From positions 1-64,000 of the forward strand of contig SIJG01000136.1 of NCBI GenBank assembly GCA_023374025.1: a DNA stretch of 64,000 bases. The letters run 5' to 3'. Shown here piece by piece: positions 9,076 through 21,680 of this stretch. Positions within the stretch are counted from its first letter, which is position 1. Each line of letters begins with the position of its first letter. Below the pieces are notes generated by a model. The model saw nothing but the letters and a program-made list of their open reading frames with translations, was not told the DNA's origin and did not search any database. The DNA comes from Heterodera schachtii (Eukaryota; Nematoda; Chromadorea; Rhabditida; Heteroderidae). The position numbers and the translations under genes were made by a program.

Positions 9076-12000
9076 ATATATAATAATTAATTTTATTATT
9101 TTTTTGCAATACGCGTTTTTGGTCTTCGATAATCAATTAAGATTCATAATTTATTATTGTAGCATTTTCAATGAACTGATGATTTTATTTAAAAGTTTGA
9201 ATTATATTTTTATTTTATTACGTTAGCCTTTGAATTCTTTTTGTTATGTTTAGGTAAATTAAGATAATTTTAATTTAAAATCTTAATTTATTAAAAAAGG
9301 GTAATTGAATTTGTTTTTTGTATAGGTTTTTTTTATTAAATATATTTTTAAATATTTAATTCTTATTTTTTAATTCATTTTTTTTCATATTCCATTGTCA
9401 AATCCTCATGCGATTTGGTTGAATTCATTAAGTTAAGATAATTTCTTCATTGTAAAAATACAAATAAAAAATATTTATATTCGTCTATCAGATTATCAAT
9501 TTTTATTATTATTGAAAATTTTTAAAATTTTATCTTCCTTTGATTTTAGACAATATATTTTAATTATCTTATAAATGTATTTTCTTGCTAATTAAATGTT
9601 GTAAAACATAATGAAATTGGCATAAAATTTAAATTTTATAAATTATTATATATTAATTTTATATTAAACAACATATATTGAAATTTTTTTTTTGCACCTT
9701 AATTTTTTTTGTGTTATTCTATTACATAAATAAATTTTTTTAAATATAAGGTTAAGTTATAAATGCTTTTTTTAATAAAAAAAACTCTAAAATAAGCATA
9801 TGGGTCAGTGGCAAATTTATTATGATTTCATCTGCACTCGTAAAAATCTGAGTTTTTAATTGTTTCTCAATAGCTTCTTATTACAATAAAATTTGTTTTT
9901 TTTTTTCATTTCTTTCACATTGCCAATATGACTTTTTTTTATTAAAAAAATTTTGTAATCCACTTTTTCTTTTAGTTTGATACTTTTGATGATAAAATAT
10001 TTTTAAATCTAATTAATTGTATATTTTTTATTTTTAGCGTTTTCAGTATTTTATTTCTTTTTAATAATAATATTTAATTTACCTTTTTTTGTTAATTTTT
10101 TTCTCAAATTTTTGAGTTATGAATTCTAATTCCATTCTATTCTTGCCATTTCATAACCTTTTCGTTTTTGATTGGAAAACTCGAAATTAAAATTTTGTAA
10201 TTAAGTAATTTGCGATTATTAATTTTTAATTCTTTTAAATTTATTTTTTTTTAAGTTTCTATTTTTTTCAAAAAATTTGTAATTGAATTTGATATTTTTT
10301 CAGTATTATAATGAGTTCATTTTTTTAAATTATCTGTAATCTGTGTTATAAGTTTTTCATGGTAATTATTAGCAAGCAATATTTTTATTCATTGCATTTC
10401 CCGATGTTGTAGGAATTTACTTCATTTTTCACAAGTTTTTATTTTCATTTGTATTTCAAAATGTTTTAAATTTTTACCATAAAATTTTTTCTTTCTTTTG
10501 TTTTATTTATAACTTTTTTAAATTATTCATTAATCTTGTTTTTATTCGTTTTTGGCTTACATTTTTTATTCTGTAGGATAGAATGGTTCAAATGAATTTT
10601 TTAAATATTATTTAGTTACAAATAAAATGCTTTTAACCTAACTTTAATAATTTATATTATTTTTATTTTTGAAAAACTATTAACTACAATACAAAAAACT
10701 CTCATGCATTTACTCTTTAAAATTGAGCAACATTATTGGGTTTATTTTATATAGATTATTTATTGATTTAAGCAGTTTTATTTTCATAAAAGATATTTAT
10801 TTTAACGCATTTAATATATGCTTGTTTTGTGTTTTAATTTTTTTGTTTTTCACTCAGTTATTTGGACTACTTTTTTATCCATTTATTTAAATTATAAACT
10901 TGGCTTACATTTACTTTTCTCATGCCTCCTTCCGCGTTCATGTACTTAAACTTTTGCAATTCGCTTTTCATAGCCACAACTTGAAAATTTTTTTTATAAT
11001 TTTGCGAATTTTTAATAACATTTTATAATTATTGCATATGTATTTTTGTTTTAATTAATTTTCCGAAATCATTTATTTAAGTCCTTTATTCTAATTCTAT
11101 TGAACTTTTTAAATAAGCAAATCAGTTTCTTCGGCATTTTCCTTTAAGTAAAGATTTATTATTTATTATTGCTATTTTTTTCTATTTTAATTATTCATTT
11201 TTTTCAATTTCATTTTTATGGTAATATAATAAATCAGTTACATATTACTGTAAAAAAGATAAAATTTTGATAATATTTTCTCAGCGTTTTTTATTTACTT
11301 TTTCCTTAAAATTATAAATACCGATCTCTTTTCTGTTTGAAAATATATATGCTTTTTAATGCATGAAATTAATTTTTAATTATATAATGTGATAAATTCA
11401 AACTTTTATTTTTAAAAGATTGAAAAGGGTTTCTTATTTTCATCTGTAATATAAATTTCATTGCTTGCGAGTAATTCCAAAGATAGTATATTGTAAAATA
11501 GTTTGATTATTTAAATTTTCCAGTATCTCTTAACTTTCTCTATATCATATTTTAAATATAAAAATAATTAACTATGATTTATGATATTTAAAAAAATATT
11601 TTTAGAAGAATTATTTTATTTTCTATAGCATGGGTCGTTGTTTTTTTAACTTATTTTGTGCCATTCCGCGGTTAGTGATGGTGGGGGACGACAGAATGGT
11701 AAACTCTCGGGGCCCTTGAGCTCCCAGATCGTGCTGCCTCTGTCGGAACACCAGAAAACGTCCGCGCCATCACGGATTATAAAAATAAACCTATATTACT
11801 CATGTAATATGGCTGTGCTGTGCATCTCCTTCATAGTCATGTTAATATTAATACTTATATTAATATTTTATTAATTTTTTTAACATTTTTTGTTTTTTTT
11901 TGTCTAAACAAGGTTAGCTTTTTGTTGTTTCTAAGGTAATGATTTTATCGACTTTTGGTTGACATCTGCCAACATTCATAATAATATTTATTTTACATTC

Positions 12001-15000
12001 TTTAGCTATTCCGAATAGTTTTAATTTTGTTTTTTAGTTGATCTTTTGAAATTTATAAAAATTAATTATATTCAATTATTTTTATGCATTCGTAATCCGT
12101 TATATTAAATGATTAGCTCAATTAATTTGATTTATTTTTTAAAGAATGCTTACAAATCAATTCTATTCAATTAAAAAGAATAATCATTGCCGGTCTACAA
12201 TCGACACATGGTTCCTTTCCGTAAAAGTTTTCGGCTAACATAATTATTTTAAAGTTTTCCAATTAAATCTGCTTCACCTTTGCAATTATTTCAACAATTG
12301 ACAAATCTAGATAAATTTAAATTATCTATCGCCTTTTTAATGAATAATTTTATTTTTTATTTTATTTCAGTAGTTTAAATAATTATTTAATTTTGTATTT
12401 ATTATATAAATGTTTTTCGCATTGAAAATCATTTTAAATTGAATATTTCTAATATAGAATGTAAATAAAAAAATTTAAATTTGTTACACTTCTTATAAAT
12501 AAATCATCGCTCTCTTTAAGCATATATTTTTTTACATTTTCATTTTCTTAGTCAACTGCAAGGGTAATTTTTCTCGCCAACATACCAATGATTTTCTTAA
12601 GAACATTACTCCAAGTTTTAATTTTGCTCAGATTTTATTTGTTAAAACACTTGAAACATTTTTTTTTAATTTTGATAATTTTTTTGTATTTTAATTATTC
12701 TTAATATGATCATTAGAGCTAATAAAAATTTTATAACATCAAAAATTCTATATTTGTTGTTTATTCTATGATGTTAGTTTTCTTTTGTAATTTGCATATA
12801 ATTCAGTCCATTTTTCATTATAGGCTGTTGACATTATTTTATGAGTTAATCATGTTAAATTTTATTTTTATCTTTCACTTTGCAGTGGAAAAAGATGATT
12901 GTTTTATTATTCCAAAACATTTCCAATCCATTCCGTTCTTCATGCTCGTCAATTCATATTTTTGCAAAAATTAGATAAAATTTTTAATTGTTTGTGTAAA
13001 TATGTATAGGCGAGATTAATATTTATAGTAATTTGTATTAATTTAGTTATTAAAAAATAACTGTTTTTCTTCATTTCTCAACATTAGTCTTTTTAATTAT
13101 TCTCTATTTCTTGAATTTTTCTTTTGAAATTTTCTTATGTTTATTTCTAACTTTAGTTTATTAATAAAAAACGTTTTCGTTATTTTTTTCAGTGTCTGCT
13201 CATTGACATTTCTGAAAAAGAAATGTCTGAAAATTTTCAGCGGAACATTGGATTAAATCATAATGAAAATTGGCATAAAATTTACAAATTAATATAGCTT
13301 TATTTACCGCTAAAAACTTAATATAATAAGATCGAAGATCATTCATAATAATTTAAAGACTCACATTTTTACACGTCAAAGTTATATGTTTTTGCAAATG
13401 AAAAAACATAAATTGACAATTATTAACTTAAACAAAATAATGAGGACAATATCGAGTTGAAGCACAAATCGTTCCACCTTTACAAGCGAATTATTAAATC
13501 AAATCGTTACGTATTATTTTGAGTTAATTATTAAAAAAAGCATTTATAACTTAACCTTAAAATTATAACAGTTTTTGAGATGCTCAATAATCTGTCTCAA
13601 GTTTTAGAAAACCACACAAAAGCGAAAATTGATTCTTTAAAAATTTTAATATTTTTTTGCAATTTCTACTAAAATTTATTAAACTTTTCCTAATAAATTT
13701 ATAAGAGCTAAAAGAAAATTTTTTATAAAAATAATGAAGAAACATTAATATGCTTATAAAATATAAAGCAAAATACAATAATTTCTAGTTTTTTATTTTT
13801 ATATGATCATTGTTTTCATTAAAGATTTATAAAAATTTTACACATTTTATTATTTAAATACTTTTTATTACATTATTTAAAAACATTTATTCAGATTTTT
13901 TTTTGAAAAGTTTTTTTTCTAAACCATAAGTGATCATTCGTGTAATATTTTGCACCTAAATCAAAAATAATTTCGTTTTTAATTATTTAATTTATTAATA
14001 TTTTCTTTATAGAATTAATTTTTTTTTAATTTTCGCTATTTCTATTAATATAAAAATAAGGAATCATTTGATTTTTTATTATGTTTGATATTATTAATAA
14101 TATATTTTTCACATTTAATAAGTTTATTATATTAAATGCAATTATCAAATATTATTTTGTGTATTTTTTTTCAATTTTATTTTATCAATTAAATAAAATT
14201 ATTTGTTCATACAATTTTTTTAAATTTTTGTTTTGAATTTATTGTAAATGTTTTTAATTAATTAATTTAGCTATTTGTGTTTATTTAGCTTTTATAGCTT
14301 ATAATTCCCGTTCCTTAAAAATATTTGTATCAATGTATTTAAATATAAGCTTTTTGTATAAATATTGGTTATTTCAATTAAACTCCATAAAATATTATAT
14401 TTTTTGAAGAAGATTTAAAATTGCATTTGGTCTAATTAATAATGTTTAATTAATATTCATTAATACTTTTGTTAAACAATTTAAATCTTATAAATAATTT
14501 CTTATTTTCACTTGCATCGGTTGTTCGGTTAAAGTGCATCATTATCATTTTTGACCTCGTAATATTGATCCCAGGTCTCCCAACCATACATTTTTCCGCC
14601 TTTGGGTTTTATTTTAAATAATTTTTCAAACGATAAATATTAATTTTTATTTTCGGTTTATGTCCCATTTTATTTCTAATTCTGATGTGTGTTTTAGTTT
14701 CATATGAATTTATATAATAATGTTTATGATTCTGATTTTAAATTTTGTTTCATTATTCAAAAATAAATTTCGTTTTTCTTATTTTTCACTTTTTAATTCG
14801 TTTAATTTTCATTTTTATTAGTCAATGTTTTATTAAATTCCTTCATACTTCGGGTTTTTATAGTAAATATATTTATGATTATATATTTGAACATTTCCTT
14901 CGCTATTGCAAGATGTTCAGGACATTCGGTCAAGAGATTAATAAGCGTTTAAATTATTATTATTTTTATTTTTTTTCTAAAATAAAAATTTGATTAAATT

Positions 15001-16499
15001 ATATTTAAAAATTTATTGGTTATTTCTCTCTAAAACGTACCGCTTGTTCATAAATGAATGCTGATGCAAAAGGATTATTAAATTTCTTAGGCTTAATTGC
15101 TGTAGTTATTTTTTAAATTTTATAATTTTTTATTTGTTTTTTATTTATTTTATTTGTTTGTTATTTATTTAACACTCTCTAACCCTAAATTTTAAGATTG
15201 GCAAACCCTAGAGCCCAAAAAAAATTTTTTATTTGTGTTTATCAATTAGATTTTACATTTTTTACATTTTAATAAAGAGTACTTTACATGAAGAGTGCAC
15301 TCGGATAGATGCTGTTGTTTTCCTGTTTACCCTTTGTTGATCTGTACTATTTTGTATCTTACTAGGGGTTTTAATTTTATACTTTTTTCATTTTTTATTT
15401 TTAAGACAAATTATATTAATTATCAAATTTATTGAACATCTTAATAGGGGAAATGTTAGGCTATCACATTTATTGTATTTCCTCATTTTATTTTGTTTAT
15501 TTTTTTCTATTTCTTTATATCTTTTAATAAATTATTTTCTATCTTTTCCTTATAATCTGGAGGTCTTTCAATCATTAGTATCAATTACTCCCGCTTTCAT
15601 TAATTTATCGCCTTTTTATTTTTTTAACAAGGGCCGGGAAATTTTCGGCCATGAATTTAGTGACACAAATCACTGGATGTTTGTACGAAGCGGGACGCAG
15701 ACAAATGCTGGTCCATTACACTCGCAATCAGAGAGACTAATCCAAGTGAGGTTATAAGGATAATACATTTTAATTATTAATTTTACAATCTTTTTGGTGG
15801 CTATAAATTTCATTTGTGTTATTAAATTTTTATTTGTATTTTTATAATTATTTTCTATTTGAATATTCATATGTATTTTCATTTTACCAATCTTAATAAC
15901 TTTGTTTTTAATTCAATCACGGTAAATTTGTTAAATTTTGATTTTTCCTTTACGTTTGGTTTGACAATTAACTCCTTTTCTCGATTCCAAGGAAAAATCG
16001 AGAAAACAAATTGATTAATAATTTCAAAACTAAAATCAAGTTTAATGTTTTTCTTCTGTATCAGCCATTGAATGTGGAATTTATTGAATTGTAAAGAATT
16101 TTAAACATTTTTTTTAAAGTTTTCATAATTTATGTAATAAATGATAATAAAATAAAGGCAATTTGATAAGAAATTTAATTTTATCAAAATTAATCCATTT
16201 AAATTATTATTATTTTTTTCAAATATAATTCAGCAATTTGTAATTTATAGAAAATCACATATACTTTCTTTACCCAAATGGGCAAATCAAGCTCGCTCTT
16301 ACTGCTTTCTTTCTCGGACATAAAATAGATATTAGTCGCTATAAATTGTTATGATTTTATTAATAATTGTATTTTATTTTTTATTAATATTCGATTTTTG
16401 GGATATTTGAGAGATAATTAATAATATAAATGTTGGCAGCACATTTTAACTGCATGTTTTTGTTCAATGTATAACCAATTTTCGATTATCAATTTTTAT
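9076..16499. other. T-rich gene-poor desert
   Basis: Very AT-rich, with T far commoner than A on the plus strand. Short open frames are chance products. Weak repeat traces occur, such as TTTTATCGACTTTTGGTTG at 11945, a word shared with the ~0.5-kb repeat further right. The only strong exception is the GC-rich island at 11675-11773. A second milder GC patch (15630-15740) has a GGCCGGGAAATTTTCGGCC hairpin and nothing else recognisable. Confidence 0.6.
11675..11773. ncRNA. Candidate structured RNA or inserted GC-rich island
   Basis: A roughly 100-base GC-rich island in very AT-rich DNA. The ends pair: GTGATGGTG at 11675-11683 with CGCCATCAC at 11765-11773 (9 pairs, one G-U). Nested pairs follow: GGACG 11686-11690 with CGTCC 11759-11763, then ACAGA 11691-11695 with TCTGT 11739-11743, and a possible inner CTCGG/TTGAG hairpin near 11706-11720. 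It does not match 5S, tRNA, U1, U2, SRP or spliced-leader sequences as I know them. It could instead be a relic of a coding or mobile sequence; strand is undecided. Confidence 0.3.
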
Positions 16500-17000
16500 A
16501 AAAAAATTAATTTTTTATATGAATACTTTTAATTTTTAGGGTATTTTGTCATTTATTTCGATTTTAAAAGATTTTTTATGTTGAAAATTTAAATAATCTA
16601 TATTAAATGGTGTTTTCAAACAAGAAAATAATGATGAATATTTTAAATGAGAAAACTTTTTTCCGGTGAACTGACGAGTTTTTTTGAAGTTCTTTGACAA
16701 TGGTTTTATCGACTTTTGGTGGATATTTATCGACATTCATAATATATTTATTCTTAATTTCTTTAAACACTGTATATTTAAATTTTATTTTAAAATTTAT
16801 CAAAATTTAAACCCAATTTTGATGAATAGTCTAGATTTATTTTGGAGTAAAAATTCAACGAATCTGGAGGTGATCTTTAATTTTAAGTAATTAATTATTG
16901 GAATTACAATTATTAAAAAATTAAGTTCCTTTTTTTGTAATTTATATAACTGTGATTTTATACGCGTTTTTTCGTTCTTATTTATCCATTTTTTGACAAT
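16500..17000 (+). repeat. ~0.5-kb T-rich repeat, plus copy A
   Basis: The best-preserved copy of a family found at least seven times in the window. Words in order: GGGTATTTTGTCATTTATT, AAAGATTTTTTAT, TTTTATCGACTTTTGGTGG, TTCTTTAAACACTGTATATT, AATCTGGAGGTGATCT, ACTGTGATTTTATACGCG, and TTTATCCATTTTTTGAC. The inverted counterpart is 57590-58030. No coding capacity. Orientation is defined by this copy. Confidence 0.75.
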
Positions 17001-17159
17001 TATTAATATTTTTTATATTCTTGTTAATTTTGTCTATGTAATTATCAGTTAAACAATTTAATAGGGTTTAGCTTTAAATAAATATAAAATTTATATTTTT
17101 TTAAATTATGAGTTTGTGTATATTCTATTATTTGCATAGGACCTTATTTTAGGTTATTG

Positions 17160-18110
17160 TTCATTTTATTTGCTTTTATTACTTACTAGGAATTTTACTA
17201 GAGTTCGAAGTTCGAACATTTAGCTCTGAGATTTTTAGGCGATTTTGTAGATACAGTTTCTTTATATATTCTTAATATTATAAACCGTAGTATTTATCTT
17301 CCTTATTTGTATTATTCGTTTTAATAATCAGATTAGTTTTTTATTGTATAAGAATGTAATTTTTTTATTCTTTTCTATAATTGTGTATAAAATATTTTAT
17401 TTCTTGGTCTGAACTTTGCATATTGATCTTGTGCTTATAAGTCTGTTGTATTTGACCGGTTTCATAAGTAATTTTATTTTATATTTCAAAATATTTTATA
17501 AATTAAAAACTTTATTTTATAAATACAATAAATGGCTTTTTTTGGAATAATATTTATTAATCAAGAGTTCGCAATGAGTAAAATTTCAAAATTTTCCTCA
17601 TTTAAATGTGTAATGTAATAAATATTTATGAATTTATTCGATAAAAACTTATGTATAATACAGAGCCTGCTTGTGCTTTTTCATGTTTATTCTTCTTTTT
17701 TATTTAATTATATTACTTACTATGAATTAATTTACTAGAGTTTGAACATTTAGCTCTGAGATTTTTAGGCGATTTTCGAGATGTAGTTTCTTTAGATATT
17801 CTTAATATTATAAATTATTATAAATCGTATTATTTATCTTCCTTATTTGTATTATTCGTTTTAATAATTAATTTTTTTATTGTAAAAAAAAAATTCTGAT
17901 GTAATTTTTTATTTCTTTTCTGTAATTGTATAAAATAAGTAAATTTATTTATTGGTCTGAACTTTGCATATTCATCTTGTGTTCGTAAGCCTGTTGAATT
18001 TGACCACTCTCATATTTAATTTTATTTTATAATTCAAAATAGTTTATACTAAGTAAAACAAAATCATTATTTTATACAATACAATAACTGCAAATTTTAT
18101 ATTTTGTCTC
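17160..18110. repeat. Tandem duplication with ~540-bp period
   Basis: The block from 17190 to 17560 recurs from about 17720 to 18110. Shared words are TTTAGCTCTGAGATTTTTAG, ATCTTCCTTATTTGTATTAT and TTGGTCTGAACTTTGCATAT. It is missing from the inverted counterpart near 57590, so it was gained here or lost there after the arms separated. Confidence 0.75.
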
Positions 18111-18800
18111 TTGAGTTACTCTGTTCTTATATAGGAGAATAAGTTTTTTTTTCACAAAAAAAAATGACTACATTTTAAGATTATTTAATCAATTTTCTGT
18201 TATTTTTTATTAATTAAATTGTATGGATTATATTTATTTAAGTGGTAATTTTTTCATAAACTTTTATTTATAAATTTTTAATAACCAACTCATGCTTCAG
18301 TTCGATCATTGACCATCATTCTCGTTTGTATAGGAAGCTTAAGAAAAATTTAGAAAAATTGCCGAACATTAATTAAAATTTTTATCATTGTTATGTTTAA
18401 TTTTATTTTTGATTAAAAATAATTTATAAATTAAAATTTTTATTAAAAAACTTCAACGTCAAGACGCCCTTGCTCGCTCGCCGCTGGACGTTCTTTATTG
18501 CTCGCCGGCGGGCCGTTTCTTCTTTTACGATACGGTTTTTGTAGCTATTTTATTATAGATTGTTTTTTATAATACACTATATTTGGGATAGTTCTTATTA
18601 TTATATTTTGTCTTAAATTGTTCTGTTCTTATAAAGATTTGAATAGTTGAATTATGATTAAAAAATATTTTTAAGAAATTGTTATTTTTTCCGTGATTTA
18701 TATGACTTTGATTTTATATGCATTCTTTCATTGAATTTATACAATTTTTTTAAATTTAATATTGGTGAATAGCACAGGCATTGAACACCATTTACTTTAT
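18111..18800. repeat. Left arm of a long-range inverted repeat
   Basis: Reverse complement of 56695-57590, with small indels. Clear matches are TTCGATCATTGACCATCATT at 18301 (right side near 57180) and the GC-rich block 18451-18535, whose counterpart is 56967-57050. Identity is high over several hundred bases, including non-repetitive text. Together with 16500-17000 it forms an inverted block facing its partner across about 38 kb. Confidence 0.85.
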
Positions 18801-19129
18801 ATTATTAATTATTTTTTGATTTTCTTTTGCTTTTGCTTTTACACCACATTTTTGAAAAAAAATTCTAAAATTTTTTTCCGTCATTATTTCGGGTTCTCAA
18901 TTTTAGAATCTTAATATTTTCAGAATTGCTACGTACAGTTAAAATTTCAACTCGGTCGATTAACGGGAAATGGTCAAACTAACAAAAAATAGGGTGTCCT
19001 TATATTAATGTTATACAGTGTAATAAGAACTTTTTTTGCTATTACTTACCTCATAATTTTCTTGTCCGCTATCATTGCGTCTGACCACAGTTCATTATCA
19101 ATGTCAGAAATTTTTAATTTCAAGAGAAA

Positions 19130-19400
19130 GATGGAATATAAAGGGTAATTTAAATAAATTATTTTTTTAAAATAAGAAAATGATTATGAAAATTTTTAAA
19201 TCAGTAAAACATTTTTTCTCGCTGAACTGACTGAACTTTATTGATGTTCAGAGTCACTTTTTATCGACTTTTGGGTGAGGCATTTATTAAGAATATTTAT
19301 TCTTGATTTCTTTAAACATTGTAAGTTTAAAATTTAAACCAATTTAGAAGAAATAAATTTTTGTTAAATAATTTTAATTCATTAAAAAAATTTTCAATGA
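19130..19400 (+). repeat. ~0.5-kb T-rich repeat, partial plus copy
   Basis: Shares AAAACATTTTTTCTCGCTGA, TTTTTATCGACTTTTGGGTG and TTCTTGATTTCTTTAAACAT with copy A, but lacks its right third. Confidence 0.6.
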
Positions 19401-19489
19401 AATATTTTAAAGATTTATTTATCTTTTTCTATTATCTGTTCAATTATTTGTTAATACAATTTCCTTATATAACTAAATAATTATATTTT

Positions 19490-19690
19490 TTAATTTTTAA
19501 TTTTTGTATATTCTTCATAAATTTCGCAGAATTAAGTTTAATTTTTAATATATATTGCTGTTTAATGTTTTTCTGTACATACACCTTTAAATGGTTGCTT
19601 TCCATTTTATTTTAATCTTGATGTCATAGGCCAGCATCCAATCGTTTTCGCAAGCCATCTGTTTTAATATGTTTGATAAATATTTAAATA
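19490..19690. repeat. Inverted-repeat block paired with 56020-56225
   Basis: About 200 bases that read as the reverse complement of 56020-56225, including the low-repeat text GGCCAGCATCCAATCG and TTTCGCAAGCCATCTG near 19632-19663. Homology stops at 19690, where the first tRNA-like unit begins, so the tRNA-like array was inserted after the inversion or lost from the partner. Confidence 0.85.
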
Positions 19691-19699
19691 TTGTGACAA

Positions 19700-19777
19700 G
19701 CGACTCGGTGGTCAAGTGGTTAGTGTGCCTGCCTTTGGTGATGGGGTGGTGTAGGTTCGAGTCCCATAATGCTTGCT
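19700..19777 (+). repeat. tRNA-like unit 1
   Basis: An A-box-like TGGTCAAGTGGTTAG and a perfect B-box GGTTCGAGTCC (19754-19764) are spaced as in a tRNA gene. The 5' and 3' ends do not pair as an acceptor stem, so it is a tRNA-derived SINE head or pseudogene, not a working tRNA gene. Units 2 and 3 follow at about 320-bp intervals. Confidence 0.6.
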
Positions 19778-20010
19778 ATTTTCTTATTATTTTATGAAAA
19801 TGATTTATTATTATTTTTTAAATGTTTTTTTTATAATTAACTTTTTAAAAAAAAATAATTTATTGTTTAAATTATAAAAATAATATTTTATTTTAAATAA
19901 AATTTAAGAATTTGAATATGATCAAATAAAAAATATAAACAAACATAAAATAAAATATAAATATTTTATGCCAAAAAAGAAGAATGTGAAAGGGATAAAA
20001 GCAATGAAGG

Positions 20011-20085
20011 CAACGACCCGGTGGTCAAATGGTTAGTGTTTCTCTCTTTCTGATGTGTGTCAAGGGTTCAAATTTCTTTAATCCT
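20011..20085 (+). repeat. tRNA-like unit 2
   Basis: GGTGGTCAAATGGTTAGTGT resembles the A-box part of unit 1, and GGGTTCAAATTT is a worn B-box. It starts about 316 bp after unit 1 with AT-rich filler between, as expected for a tandemly repeated SINE. Confidence 0.5.
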
Positions 20086-20333
20086 GTGTATTTTCTATCA
20101 ATTATTTAGTTAAAATAATTAACATTGTTTTGCTTTTATTTTTTTGCCTTTTTATTTCATTAAGTTTATTAAACTAAAATTATTAATTAATAATGTTATT
20201 ATTTTTAATTAATAATATTAATTTATTTTTAATTAAATTTAAAAAATTGTTTAATATAACAAATAAAAATAACCTAATAAAAATATAAATTTATAATTTA
20301 TAAGAAAAAAAATATTTTTTTAAAAAAGAGACA

Positions 20334-20400
20334 GGCGGTCAGTTAGTCAATGGTTAATGTGCCTTCCTTTGGTGGTGCTGTCGCGGGTTCTAAGCCCATT
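20334..20400 (+). repeat. tRNA-like unit 3
   Basis: AGTCAATGGTTAATGTGCC is followed by GGGTTCTAAGCCC at tRNA-like spacing. It keeps the middle words of unit 1 (GCCT-CCTTTGGTG-TG), which shows common origin, and lies about 322 bp after unit 2. Confidence 0.5.
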
Positions 20401-20811
20401 AATTTTGGATGTCGTACATCTTTTATTACTTTTAAATTATTACGTTTTAAGTTTTTCCTTTTTTAATTCAAAAGCATAATAAACTTTAAATTTTATGTAA
20501 AAAACTTAACAAATTAAAAACGAATTTTCAAAAATTTACCTGGCGCGCCTGTCGGCCAGACTGCTCCTGCGACCCATAAAGTTTTTTAAGGAAACCGAGG
20601 AGCAAAAAGGGCAGAATGCTAACAAAGGAAGGTCCCCAGGTGTCCGTGGGATTTCCGAATGAAATTTGGTGAGTGGATAGAGCACCCATGGGTTCTTAAG
20701 AAAAGTGTTTATATTTTCTGCTAAATGAGTATTAGTGCCGAGTTATGACGTGCCAAAGTTTTTAATTTTTGTCTTTAAAGAAAAGAAATAATTTCATTCC
20801 TTTACAAGTGT

Positions 20812-20880
20812 CTAATGACGTAGGGGTAGTACGTTAGTCAAAAATTTTTTTGTGTCCCAGGTTCGAATCCTCTACATGCA
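20812..20880 (+). repeat. tRNA-like segment in the left arm of the fold-back
   Basis: GACGTAGGGGTAGTACG serves as A-box and GGTTCGAATCC (20860-20870) is a perfect B-box, followed by TCTACATGCA. Acceptor pairing is poor, so a working tRNA is unlikely. Its opposed partner is at 21165-21234. Confidence 0.5.
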
Positions 20881-21164
20881 AATACATTTAAAACTTTTAT
20901 TTTTTGTTTTTTTATGCAAGGTCAATTATAAAAAATTTTTAGTAAGATAAAATCTTTAATTTTATTTAATTAAAAAATCATTAAAGATGGTGCAATAAAT
21001 ATCCTTTCATTTAAAAACAAATTAATTTTTGTCTAAAACTTTATGAGTAATTTCTTTGTCAAAATCGATTAAAAAAAAAAATTTTATATCATAATTTTTT
21101 TGTGATAATGATAATTGACTTATGCATAAAAAGCAAAAATAAAAATTAAAAAATGCATTTGCAT

Positions 21165-21234
21165 GTAGGGGATCCGAACCCAGGGTTTAGAAAATGCTGA
21201 CAACCGCACCACCGCTGCACCACCAGATTCTGCA
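21165..21234 (-). repeat. tRNA-like segment in the right arm of the fold-back
   Basis: On the minus strand GGTGGTGCAGCGGTGG acts as A-box and GGTTCGGATCC (21170-21180) as B-box, followed by the same CTACATGCAAAT tail as the left arm. It differs from its partner far more than the outer arms do from each other. Confidence 0.5.
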
Positions 21235-21440
21235 AGGGTACACAAACAATTATTTAATTTGTTATTCATTAAAAAAAGTTTGGCATGTCATAACTCGGCA
21301 CTAATACTCATTTAGCAGAAAATAAAAACACTTCTTAAGAACCCATGGGTGTTCTATCCACTCACCAAATTTCATTCGGAAATCCCACGGACACCTGGGG
21401 GCCTTCCTTTGTAAGGTAACGACCCTCCTGTCTGAGTGGA

Positions 21441-21680
21441 ATCGAAGAGAAAGACAAATTAAAAGAGGAAGAGGAACAGAAAGAGGAAGAGAAGGAGTAA
21501 GGGAAAGAGGAAGAGAAAGAGGAAGGAAAAGATAAAGAGGAAGAGAAAGAGAAAGAGAACGAGGAAGGAAAAGAGGAAGAGTAACAGAAAGAGGAAGTGA
21601 AAGATAAAGAGGAACAGAAACAGAGACGAACAGAAAGAGGAACAGAAAGCTGAAGAGGAATAGAAAAAGGAAGGAAAAGT
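21441..21680. repeat. Purine-rich simple-sequence tract
   Basis: Imperfect AGAGGAAGAG-type repeat of A and G with occasional C or T, directly outside the fold-back element. No gene. Confidence 0.85.

Larger units (their letters stand above)
20622..21412. mobile_element. 791-bp fold-back element with opposed tRNA-like segments
   Basis: The ends are ACAAAGGAAGG and its reverse complement. The outer ~140 bases of each arm match closely (CCCAGGTGTCCGTGGGATTT, AATGAAATTTGGTGAGTGG, GAGTATTAGTGCCGAGTTAT). The inner arms are more diverged but continue to about 20940 and 21095, ending in TTTATGCA...GTCAATTAT. Each inner arm holds a tRNA-like segment pointing inward. No open frame, so it is non-autonomous; target-site duplication is unclear. 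Confidence 0.88.

Noticed and set aside
19700..21234. Functional tRNA genes
   Set aside because: Promoter boxes are present but acceptor stems do not pair in any of the five.
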